Position numbers and translations under genes: made by a program. A stretch of DNA of 64,000 nucleotides from Myxococcales bacterium (GTDB lineage: Bacteria > Myxococcota_A > Polyangia > Haliangiales > Haliangiaceae), in NCBI GenBank assembly GCA_016717005.1, contig JADJUF010000023.1:1-64000 (forward strand), in the 5' to 3' direction. Positions 8,801 through 15,122 of this stretch are shown here, in pieces. Under the pieces are notes generated by a model. The model ran no database searches. It was not told where the DNA came from and saw only the letters and a list, made by a program, of their open reading frames with translations. The stretch's first letter is position 1. Each line of letters begins with the position of its first letter.

Positions 8801-9339
8801 ACCTCGCGCGCGCGCACGGCCAGCCGCTGACGCTGTCCGCGCTCGCGCCGCCGATCGCCGGGGCGGCCTCGCCCTGCGCCGACTACCGGGCGTGGGCGCT
8901 GTGGGCGCTCGACGAGGCGGCCGCGCCCGAGACCGTGGTCGCGCGCGTGCTCGCGGACGAGCTCGATCGTGCGCTGGTAGCGCGCGGCTACCCGCGGTCG
9001 TCGTCGCGGTGGGTGCGGTGGGCCGCGGGCGTGCCGGAGCTGCCCAGCGATCGGCGGGCGCGCCTGAGCTGGGCGCTGGCGCGCGTGTCCGACGAGCTCG
9101 ATCCGACGCTGGCGCGGGTCGCGCGCGACGGGGCGGCCGCGGTCGCCGCGACGCTCCCGCCGCCGACCCTCGCGCTCACTCCGGACGAGCGCGCCGAACT
9201 GGAGCGCCAGGAGGACGTGATCGCCGCGCGCGGCGCGGCGCTGTTCCGAGACGGCGTGCCGCCGCTGCCGCCGCTGTCCACGCCGGCCCCGGTCACGGCG
9301 TCGAGCCCGTCCTGCGCGCCGCGCGACTCGTACTTCTGA
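5884..9339 (+). CDS. Large uncharacterised protein, probable HEAT-like helical repeats
   Basis: Product of 1151 residues with no signal peptide or membrane segment, so probably cytoplasmic. I do not recognise a catalytic domain. Roughly the first 100 residues (MGWTASYQILRDRPLDDDEL onward) form a separate compact domain. Most of the rest is Ala/Leu/Arg-rich helical sequence with recurring patterns such as RIAALRTLAQRAP and ARRAREALAARGDEVP, reminiscent of HEAT/ARM repeats. A Pro/Ala/Ser linker at about residues 600-650 separates two repeat blocks. An AGGAGG Shine-Dalgarno lies at 5873-5878, 5 nt from the ATG. It sits between allB and alc-uraD but has no evident purine role. A repeat scaffold is an inference from composition. 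Confidence 0.6.
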   Translation: MGWTASYQILRDRPLDDDELTALDDFIARSNKPSWEGEGFGLAVTREGRADRVIGDGWQKLPLTEDTEDLERLCRVLNELATVVAGVELRLVDDFGALGLTPAGQATTSGRPAALVDLGERDRTQWQAPGAWLPPRFAPVPAELVDWLAGADGDRSVVRAALTTLADWPREHPDRARVLARLAETSARTVAKAGLDVYAEATRDSDGWGVVTRALEGMAAGDVTPAFVVRFLTIWRHPRGIYWYGDLALPDRFRDQVAADAEVEGQMRADLAASLDDPSATELVHRRAEHAAHMLGRARTPSAIRALVEAARRLRGTPLSTDLRYHTYPGIHEGLALAAVPAAVPTLLLDLGTGPNWERHRIAALRTLAQRAPARVEPIASALAAGGDLDLIEVLTMIGGAAVGPALRLLADAPDAWLARRAREALAARGDEVPPELEVDLPARVLHRSGRVRDDAVRAIEALGPSHLRCLVVADALDVAVRQRFDEVVLVRSGLDVVPRALRRAPLDQRLAWIDRGGDGAVPPQTWWPALDPIVVDGVAEHAARVPRPWPRLDEASERALVAEEEAVLAVLRAGALDVAAEVGAAIAAPAEVRLIDPLAPAPPPIAATSSAPGTAPAAAVTSSSSAGSPLPAPSAIAAPAAPGAGDLADEVIDELLSVMAREVTVPPALVARAGLARGIASMDSYARGNALRDRLLACDRARVGQRLLAGLETLHAGYPISRIAEGVFPYVGDSDDGAAALTRCWQVAFEVPWENPGRLTDLLAAVASMPPLFAACVDELAAPDGDRGGARTASAFELVTRATAHADLARAAIVARLRADRGRPGERVRWRRDAQRALARLPGPDAAPTALLELAEAAEPSTMVNLIECLAASDLGSATQVKRLVDTPGLAVDAAKVLLRAGLVTAAERARLLAHPFWRVRLVAADECREWARAKVETFAVWAAIDAAGIAVPDDDRRRARGDAAASASWDDLARAHGQPLTLSALAPPIAGAASPCADYRAWALWALDEAAAPETVVARVLADELDRALVARGYPRSSSRWVRWAAGVPELPSDRRARLSWALARVSDELDPTLARVARDGAAAVAATLPPPTLALTPDERAELERQEDVIAARGAALFRDGVPPLPPLSTPAPVTASSPSCAPRDSYF

Positions 9340-9382
9340 AGCGCCCGGCCGCGACCGGCGTCACGGCGGCGCGCTGTCGGAG

Positions 9383-9916
9383 CTACCGCGGCGCGACCGC
9401 CAGGGCCCGCGCCGGCGCCGCCGGGTCGCCGGTGAACTCGAGGTCGACGGCGTAGGTGCCGTCGGGCACGTCGAGCGCGGTGATCGCCGCGCACACGTCG
9501 GCCGCGCACGCGACGTCGACGCGGTCGACGAGGCGGAGGTGATCGCCGACGGTCGCGAACCATGGCTGCGGGGCGTGGGCGAAGGCGAGGTCGAACGCGC
9601 GCCCGGCCTCGGCCGGCGTGACCTCGAGGATCTCGTCGAGGACGAGGGTCTTCGCGCTGCCGTCGGCCGGCGGATCGTCGACCTGCTCGACGTGGTAGCG
9701 CAGCCGCGTCGTGACGCCCCAGGTGTGGGTGAAGCCGCGGATCCCCTCGTAGGCATAGTCGACCGCGCCGCCGTCGCTCATCATCGCCAGGCACAGCTGG
9801 TTGGTGAGCCCGACGCACGGGGCGGCGTAGGGCAGCACGGTGGTCTCGATCGTGTCGTCGCCGCACCCGCTCACCAGCGCCACCCCGACCAGTCCGCCCA
9901 GGATCATGTTCTGCAT
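9383..9916 (-). CDS. DUF4377-like lipoprotein (paralogue 1)
   Basis: Product of 177 residues starting at ATG 9916, chosen because a short lipoprotein signal peptide with lipobox VSGC follows directly. The central segment (PCVGLTNQLCLAMM, then a Gly-Phe-Thr-His-Thr-Trp-Gly stretch) has the two-Cys plus Gly-Phe/Tyr spacing of DUF4377 domains found in HslJ-like envelope proteins. A second Cys pair (ACAADVCAAI) follows near residue 145. It is convergent with the large gene ending at 9339 and shares architecture with the next gene, so the two are a tandem duplication. Function unknown; the DUF4377 call is by motif resemblance only. Confidence 0.6.
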   Translation of the reverse strand: MQNMILGGLVGVALVSGCGDDTIETTVLPYAAPCVGLTNQLCLAMMSDGGAVDYAYEGIRGFTHTWGVTTRLRYHVEQVDDPPADGSAKTLVLDEILEVTPAEAGRAFDLAFAHAPQPWFATVGDHLRLVDRVDVACAADVCAAITALDVPDGTYAVDLEFTGDPAAPARALAVAPR

Positions 9917-10022
9917 GAGTCCAGCTTCGCGACGGGTGGCCCGACCGTCAAGGCGCGTGGACACCGCGTGCCGACCGTCACGGCCTCGCGGTCCGCCGGC
10001 GCCGACGCCCACCGGCGCGCGG

Positions 10023-10544
10023 TCACGGCGCGCGGACGGCCACCGCGCGGACCGGCGTCGCCGGATCGCCGGTGGCCTCGACCTCGACCTCGAACCGCAC
10101 GCCGGCGTCGTCGCGCGCGACCAGCTCGGCGCACACCTCCGACGCGCACGCCACCGGCACCCCGAGCAACAGCACGTGGTCGCCGTCGGCGGTGAACCAT
10201 TTCCAGGTCGGCGACAGGTGCCACACCGCCGGCGCGCCGGCGGGGACCACGCGGGTCGCGTCGACGTGGTCGACCACGTAGGCGCCGACCGCGTCAGGGA
10301 TGCCCGACGCGTCGTCGACGGTGTAGCGGACGTCGGCCTCGACGCCCCAGGTCGGCGTGTAGCCCTCGAGCGGGTTGTAGAACGGCGTCGCGGCGCCGGC
10401 CTCGTCGAGCATGACGGTGCACAGGTGTGCCGTGATCGCCTCGCACGGGGTGCGGTACCAGGCGATCGTGCCGATGTGCTGCGGGTCGCTGCAGCCGACC
10501 AGCGCCGTCACCGCCAGGAGGCCGAGCCATCGCTCACGTCTCAT
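10023..10544 (-). CDS. DUF4377-like lipoprotein (paralogue 2)
   Basis: Product of 173 residues with lipobox LVGC after a short signal peptide starting at ATG 10544. It shows the same order of features as the neighbour at 9383-9916: a first Cys pair (TPCEAITAHLCTVML), a GYTPTWGVEADVRY segment, then VACASEVCAELVAR, and the same ending pattern (TGDPATPVRAVAV against TGDPAAPARALAV). The two genes are transcribed in the same direction, 106 nt apart. The diverged but colinear sequence indicates an old tandem duplication. Surface or periplasmic location is expected from the lipobox; nothing indicates a ligand. Confidence 0.6.
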   Translation of the reverse strand: MRRERWLGLLAVTALVGCSDPQHIGTIAWYRTPCEAITAHLCTVMLDEAGAATPFYNPLEGYTPTWGVEADVRYTVDDASGIPDAVGAYVVDHVDATRVVPAGAPAVWHLSPTWKWFTADGDHVLLLGVPVACASEVCAELVARDDAGVRFEVEVEATGDPATPVRAVAVRAP

Positions 10545-10648
10545 GGGAACACTGTCGCCGGGGCCCCGCGACCGAGCAAGCGTGCTGCCATGGTCTACCG
10601 GGCGGCGCGTGGTCGCCGTCACGGTGGCCGCGCGGGGGCCGGTCGCGG

Positions 10649-10654
10649 TAGCGT
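10649..10654 (+). promoter_or_regulatory. -10-like TAGCGT before alc-uraD
   Basis: TAGCGT ends 9 nt before ATG 10664, and no Shine-Dalgarno is present. It fits the leaderless arrangement seen at several starts in this window, and it implies that alc-uraD has its own promoter rather than reading through from allB. Confidence 0.4.
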
Positions 10655-10663
10655 GGGCCGCGC

Positions 10664-12127
10664 ATGACGACCGACCCCGCGTTCCTGGATCTGCCCGACC
10701 TCGCGCTCGACGAGGTCGGCGGCGCCGCGCTCTCGTGCAACGACGAGTTCTTCGCCGAGAAGGAGAACCTGCTCAAGCCCGACGCCGCGGTGTGGAAGGA
10801 CCACGTCTACACCGATCGGGGCAAGTGGATGGACGGCTGGGAGACCCGGCGCCGGCGCGAGCCCGGCTACGACTGGTGCGTGATCCGCCTGGGCATGCCG
10901 GGCGTGATCCACGGGGTCGTGATCGACACCGCGTGGTTCCGCGGCAACTACCCGGCCGAGGCCTCGCTCGAGGGCTGCGAGCTCGACGATCCGCTCGACC
11001 TGCGGGCGCTCGCGACCGCGACCTGGACCGAGCTCCTGCCGCGGGCCGAGCTGGGCGGCGATCGCAAGAACCAGTTCGCGATCGGGCACCGCGGCCGGGT
11101 CACGCACCTGCGCCTCAACATCTTCCCCGACGGCGGCGTCGCGCGCCTGCGCGTCCACGGCGTGGTCACGCCGCGGCCGGCGCAGCTGGTCGGCACGATC
11201 GATCTGGCGGCGCTGACCAACGGTGGCTGGGTCGAGGCGTGCAGCGACATGTTCTTCGGCTCACGCAACAACCTGATCAAGCCCGGGCCGTCGCGGACGA
11301 TGGCCGACGGCTGGGAGACCCGGCGGCGGCGCGGCCCCGGCCACGACTGGGCGCTGGTCCGGCTGGCGGCCCCGGGCCTGGTCGACCGGCTCGAGCTCGA
11401 CACCTCGCACTTCAAGGGCAACGCCCCGGGCCGGTGCCTGGTCGAGGGCCACGCGCCCGGCCGCCCCGACGACTGGCGGGTCCTGCTCGACACGCCGCTG
11501 CAGCCGCACACCCGCCACGTGTTCGCCGACGAGCTGCGTCGGGTCGGCGCGATCAGCCACGTGCGCCTGAGCGTGTTCCCCGACGGCGGCATCGCCCGCA
11601 TGCGGGTGTGGGGCCAGCTCGCCGCCGCGAGCGCGGCGCTGGTTACGTTCGACGTGCTCGACCCGGCCAGCGCCGAGGCCGCGCTCCTGACCGCGTGCGG
11701 CTCGACCGCGTGGGCCCGGCGGATGGCGGCGCACCGCCCGTTCGAGGACCAGGCCGCGCTCGAGCGCATCGCCGAGCGGAGCTGGTGGTCGCTGGCCGAG
11801 GCCGACTGGCTCGAGGCGTTCGCGGCCCACCCGCGGATCGGCGCGCGCCCCGCCGCCGAGCACGGCGCCTGGGCCGCCGGTGAGCAGCGCGGCGCCGCCG
11901 CGGCCGACGACGCGACTCGCGCGGCCCTGGCCGAGGCCAACGCCGCGTACGCGGACAAGCACGGCTTCATCTACATCGTCTGCGCCACCGGGCGCAGCGC
12001 CGACGAGATGCTGGCCGATCTGCGCGCGCGCCTGGGCCGCGACCGCGCCAGCGAGATCCGGACCGCGGCCGAGGAGCAGGCCAAGATCACGCGGCTGCGC
12101 CTGCGCAAGCTGCTGACGGGCGCGTGA
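10664..12127 (+). CDS. alc-uraD: Allantoicase fused to OHCU decarboxylase
   Basis: Product of 487 residues made of two enzymes. Residues 1-325 are allantoicase, with two internal repeats each holding a GWETRRRR block and a RLNIFPDGG / RLSVFPDGG block; it cleaves allantoate to ureidoglycolate and urea. From about residue 330 onward it is 2-oxo-4-hydroxy-4-carboxy-5-ureidoimidazoline decarboxylase (UraD), with AHPRIG, NAAYADKHGFIYIVCATG and the final EEQAKITRLRLRKLL. UraD yields S-allantoin after HIU hydrolysis. The fused protein therefore carries the steps just before and just after allantoinase. No frameshift or missing motif is seen. uraH follows 74 nt downstream. Confidence 0.92.
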   Translation: MTTDPAFLDLPDLALDEVGGAALSCNDEFFAEKENLLKPDAAVWKDHVYTDRGKWMDGWETRRRREPGYDWCVIRLGMPGVIHGVVIDTAWFRGNYPAEASLEGCELDDPLDLRALATATWTELLPRAELGGDRKNQFAIGHRGRVTHLRLNIFPDGGVARLRVHGVVTPRPAQLVGTIDLAALTNGGWVEACSDMFFGSRNNLIKPGPSRTMADGWETRRRRGPGHDWALVRLAAPGLVDRLELDTSHFKGNAPGRCLVEGHAPGRPDDWRVLLDTPLQPHTRHVFADELRRVGAISHVRLSVFPDGGIARMRVWGQLAAASAALVTFDVLDPASAEAALLTACGSTAWARRMAAHRPFEDQAALERIAERSWWSLAEADWLEAFAAHPRIGARPAAEHGAWAAGEQRGAAAADDATRAALAEANAAYADKHGFIYIVCATGRSADEMLADLRARLGRDRASEIRTAAEEQAKITRLRLRKLLTGA

Positions 12128-12186
12128 GCGTCCGCGGCCGCGGCGCTCGGCGACTGGATGGCTTCAACCTGGGCGCGCCGCGGGGG

Positions 12187-12192
12187 TAGCAT
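12187..12192 (+). promoter_or_regulatory. -10-like TAGCAT before uraH
   Basis: TAGCAT lies 9 nt before ATG 12202 with no Shine-Dalgarno between. Same leaderless-type spacing as alc-uraD. Confidence 0.4.
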
Positions 12193-12201
12193 CGGCGTCC
12201 G

Positions 12202-12534
12202 ATGATCACCACGCACGTCCTCGACACCGCGCTCGGACGGCCGGCGCGCGGCGTCCCGATCCACCTCGAGCTGCACGAGGGTGACGGCTGGCGCGCGCTC
12301 GGCGCCGGCACCACCGACGACGACGGCCGCCTGCGCACCCTGACCCCGGCCGGGCCGGTCGCCCCGGGCCGCTACCGGATCAGCTTCGACACCCAGGCCT
12401 ACTTCGACGCCCACGGCGCGACCGGGTTCTTCCCGTCGGTGGAGATCCAGTTCGTCGTCGTCGACGGCGCTGCGCACTACCACGTGCCGCTGCTGCTGAG
12501 CCCGTACGGATACTCGACCTACCGCGGCAGCTGA
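12202..12534 (+). CDS. uraH: 5-hydroxyisourate hydrolase
   Basis: Product of 110 residues, the normal length for this transthyretin-related enzyme. It starts ITTHVLDTALGRPA and ends with the HYHVPLLLSP block and the C-terminal YRGS signature that separates HIU hydrolases from transthyretin. Catalytic His (THVLD), Arg in the central strand and the terminal Tyr-Arg-Gly-Ser are all visible. It hydrolyses the product of PuuD to OHCU, the substrate of the UraD domain encoded just upstream. With puuD, allB and alc-uraD the route from urate to ureidoglycolate is complete in this window. It is cytosolic: no signal peptide. Confidence 0.95.
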   Translation: MITTHVLDTALGRPARGVPIHLELHEGDGWRALGAGTTDDDGRLRTLTPAGPVAPGRYRISFDTQAYFDAHGATGFFPSVEIQFVVVDGAAHYHVPLLLSPYGYSTYRGS

Positions 12535-12718
12535 GAGCCGGAGCAGGAATCGACGGCCCACCGCGGACGCGCGAATGCGCTCCGGCAGGGGCGGCCGCAA
12601 CGGCAGGGTCGGTCGGCGACGCCGTGCGGCGCCGGCCTGGGCACGCCGCGCGGGACGGCCGGCGATGCGCAGCGGTGACCGCACGGCGACGGGGTCGGGC
12701 CGGCGACCGTCGCCCTTC

Positions 12719-12757
12719 GGCGGTCTCAGCGGTCTCGGCGGTCTCGGCGGTCGGCGT
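12719..12757 (+). repeat. Short tandem repeat of GGCGGTCTC
   Basis: Three to four imperfect 9-nt units (GGCGGTCTC, AGCGGTCTC, GGCGGTCTC and a partial copy) just past the 3' end of the decayed transposase. The rest of 12535-12762 shows no gene. Confidence 0.7.
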
Positions 12758-13097
12758 GTCGCTCAGCCGCACAGGGTGATGAACCGCAGGACGTCGTAGG
12801 TCAAGGCGAACAGGGTGGCGCAGCCGAGCGCCTTGGCGACGCCGCGCAGGGGCAGGTGGTCGAGGCCGCGGTGGGTCTTGGCGTCGGCGTTGACGGTCTC
12901 GGCCGTGGCGGCGCGCTGCTTGTAACGCTGCTTGGCGTCGTCGGTGCCCATGCGGACCCGCCATCGGGCGACGGCGTCGCTGTCACCGTCACGCGCCACG
13001 TGCGGATCGCGGGTGTCGCCGAGACGTGGCCTGGGCACGGGCGCGAGCACGGTGACCTGCTGCGCGGCTGCCGCGTCGATAGCGTCGTGCTGGGTGT

Positions 13098-13119
13098 CAG
13101 GCGAGCGTCAGCGAGCGTG
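13098..13119 (+). repeat. REP-like hairpin repeat, copy 1
   Basis: A 22-nt element with two GCGAGCG heptamers separated by TCA. Compared with copies 2 and 3 its left arm is CAGGC instead of CACGC, so the outer stem is weakened. It lies inside the transposase pseudogene and supplies the in-frame stop on the minus strand. Confidence 0.6.
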
Positions 13120-13796
13120 CTGCGGGTACACGCCGGTGCGGGCCACGACCTGGGCGAGCATGGGGGTGCTCTGGCCCATGTCGCTGCCGCGGTTGATCGC
13201 GGTGACGCCGACGATGACGCGGGCGGCGTCGGTGGTGGTGGCGAACTGCAAGTTGAACGCCGGGCGGAAGCCGCCGTCGCCCATCTTCATGACGCGGGCG
13301 TCGGGATCGGTCGTCGAGACCCGCACGGTGGGATCCTTGGCGCGGCTGCGCTGCTTGGTCGCTTCGACCTCGGCGACCTGCGCCAGCGCCGCCTCGATGC
13401 GGGCGAGCCGATCGGCGGCGCCGCGGCACCGCGCGGCAGCGCGGCGCGCGCTGATCGCGGGATCGGCCGCAGCGCGCGTCACCGCGTCGAGGTGGGCGCG
13501 CGCCTCCTGCATCAAGGTCGCGAGCGTCGCGGTCCGGCGGAACGACGAGGCGCCGGCGCTCGCGCGCACCCGCGTCCCGTCCTGCGCGACGCTGTGCAGA
13601 TCGACCAGGCCTTGCCGCATCAGCATCGCCAGCACCTGCGTGAGCAGCGCATCGAAGTCGTCGCCGCGTCGGCTGCGGAAGTCGGACAGCGTGTGGTAGC
13701 CGACCGCGACGCCACCACACAGCCAGCGGTAGCTCGCGTGGACCTCGGTCAGTCGGGCGAGTTCCCGCGCGCTGCCTTCGCCCTCGCTGGTCGCGT

Positions 13797-13818
13797 CACG
13801 CGAGCGCCAGCGAGCGTG
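13797..13818 (+). repeat. REP-like hairpin repeat, copy 2
   Basis: A perfect outer stem CACGC/GCGTG, tandem G-A/A-G mismatches, an inner GC/GC pair and loop GCCA. It is inverted relative to copy 3, 73 nt away, forming a doublet. Confidence 0.65.
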
Positions 13819-13891
13819 CGCTGCGGTTCGACCATGGGCACGTCAGGATGCGCGCGGGGCGAGGGGCGCCGCGGTCGTGGTCCTCCCAGAG

Positions 13892-13913
13892 CACGCTCGC
13901 TGACGCTCGCGTG
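13892..13913 (-). repeat. REP-like hairpin repeat, copy 3 (inverted to copy 2)
   Basis: Same stem as copy 2 with loop GTCA, read on the minus strand. Within the transposase frame it encodes TRASASVL where conserved sequence is expected. Confidence 0.65.
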
Positions 13914-14205
13914 ATGCTGCGCACCGGATCGTCCGCGGCGACGGCGGCGTCGAGGTCGATGCGCGCCCAGACCTGCTGATCACGGCGGGGCGTGCGGACC
14001 CGGGCACCGTGCTTGGCGCCGGCCGCCGCGCGTCGCCGGCGCGGGCCGAGCACCGTCACCGCAAGGTCGGGCGCGTCCGCCGGGAACAGAACGGGCTGCT
14101 CGAACGCCGGGGTGGAGGCGCGATCGGTCATCCGCTGGCAACGCGTCCGCCAGGCGATCGGTCTCCCGACCCCACGTTTTTCTTCGATGGTCGTCCGGTC
14201 GAGGC

Positions 14206-14234
14206 TTGACGGATCGGGTCGTCATGGTTATATA
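14206..14234 (+). promoter_or_regulatory. Sigma70-type promoter of the RAYT gene
   Basis: TTGACG (14206-14211), a 17-nt spacer and TATATA (14229-14234) form a near-consensus housekeeping promoter. The ATG follows 12 nt after the -10 box, so the 5' leader would be only a few nucleotides. This is one of the few spots in the window with consensus-like -35 and -10 boxes together. Confidence 0.7.
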
Positions 14235-14246
14235 TGCCGTATTCAA

Positions 14247-14978
14247 ATGCGCCCGCCTCGCCACCGCCGCACGCCGATCCAGCTCACGCTGGATCAGGCG
14301 CGCCGCCCCACCGGGCACGGCGGCTGGCGCCCGGGTGCCGGCCGGCCCAAGGGCCGCGCCACCTGCTCCCACCAGGCCCGGCCGCGGTTCCCGGCGTCGG
14401 TGCCGATCCACGTCACGCTCAAGATCGCCGCCGGCCTGCCGTCGTTCCGCCGGGCCGCCATCATGCGCGTCGTCCGCGCCGCCATCGCCGCCGGCGGCCA
14501 CCGCGGCGACTTCCGCGTCGTCCACTACAACGTGCTCGGCGACCACATCCACCTCGTCGTCGAGGCCGCCGGCGCCGCCGCCCTCGCCCGCGGCATGCAG
14601 GGCCTCACCATCCGCCTCGCCCGCCGCCTCAACGCGCGGCTCGGCCGCCGCGGGCGCCTCCTCGCCCAGCGCTACCACGCCCGCCCATTGCGCACGCCGC
14701 GCGAGGTCCGCAACGCCGTCCGCTACGTCTTGCTCAACGGCAGGCACCACGCCGCCGACCGCGGCCAGGCCCTCGCGCGTGGCTGGGTCGATCCGTACTC
14801 CAGCGCGCTCTGGTTCGACGGCTGGAAGACCGCGATCCGCACCGACGCCCCGTGGCTCCGCGCGCTGGCCAAGGACGGCTGCCCGACCGCCGCGCCACAC
14901 ACCTGGCTGCTCTCCGTCGGCTGGCGCCGCGGCGGCGGCCTCATCGACATCGACGACATCCCGGGGCCCGCGCCGTGA
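14247..14978 (+). CDS. REP-associated tyrosine transposase (RAYT, Y1/HUH family)
   Basis: Product of 243 residues. VVHYNVLGDHIHLVVEA contains the HUH-type His-x-His metal site, and AVRYVLLN holds the expected catalytic Tyr region; both are intact. N-terminal GHGGWRPGAGRPKGR is the usual basic leader of this family. RAYTs are domesticated single-strand transposases that act on REP palindromes. ATG 14247 is chosen because conserved sequence starts there and a good promoter ends 12 nt upstream. Three REP-like hairpins lie 0.3-1.2 kb upstream, the arrangement expected for a RAYT and its substrate sequences. The gene is free of stops, unlike the adjacent transposase. Confidence 0.85.
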   Translation: MRPPRHRRTPIQLTLDQARRPTGHGGWRPGAGRPKGRATCSHQARPRFPASVPIHVTLKIAAGLPSFRRAAIMRVVRAAIAAGGHRGDFRVVHYNVLGDHIHLVVEAAGAAALARGMQGLTIRLARRLNARLGRRGRLLAQRYHARPLRTPREVRNAVRYVLLNGRHHAADRGQALARGWVDPYSSALWFDGWKTAIRTDAPWLRALAKDGCPTAAPHTWLLSVGWRRGGGLIDIDDIPGPAP

Positions 14979-15122
14979 CCCCGGGGGCCGGACCTACGCC
15001 GCCGGGCGATTCTTGCTCAGGCTGTGAGCTCCGGAGGCCGCACGCTTCATTCGCCGCCGGCGCACGACCGAATATCCGTCGGAGCGCTGTAACCGGGCCC
15101 GCGCCTGTGACGTAGTCGTCAG

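Larger units (their letters stand above)
12763..14131 (-). pseudogene. Decayed IS1182-type transposase, broken at three REP-like insertions
   Basis: Read on the minus strand, the pieces are colinear with IS1182-family DDE transposases: an N-terminal IDLDAAVAADDPVRSI; then GSARELARL, YRWLCGGVAVGYHTLSDFR and VAQDGTRVRASAG; then ARVMKMGDGGFRPAFNLQFA; then QQVTVLAPVPRPR and the C-terminal KQRAATAETVNADAK. Between the pieces the expected sequence is missing and replaced by copies of a 22-nt hairpin repeat at 13892-13913, 13797-13818 and 13098-13119. The last copy places an in-frame TGA after VYPQHAR. N- and C-terminal parts are also in different frames. It cannot make a full protein. Confidence 0.8.

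Noticed and set aside
5701..8817. A 1038-residue minus-strand open frame
   Set aside because: Antisense shadow of the HEAT-like gene, which has a perfect ribosome site and a distinct N-terminal domain on the plus strand.
12719..12757. Short regular repeats considered as a CRISPR array
   Set aside because: Units are 9 nt with no spacers and no cas genes nearby.
13108..13635. A 175-residue transposase fragment considered as an intact gene
   Set aside because: It matches only the middle of IS1182-type transposases; conserved N- and C-terminal parts lie outside it, broken by stops and repeats.
14132..14205. Search for terminal inverted repeats of the IS element
   Set aside because: I could not find a convincing pair flanking 12763-14131, so element borders are left undefined.
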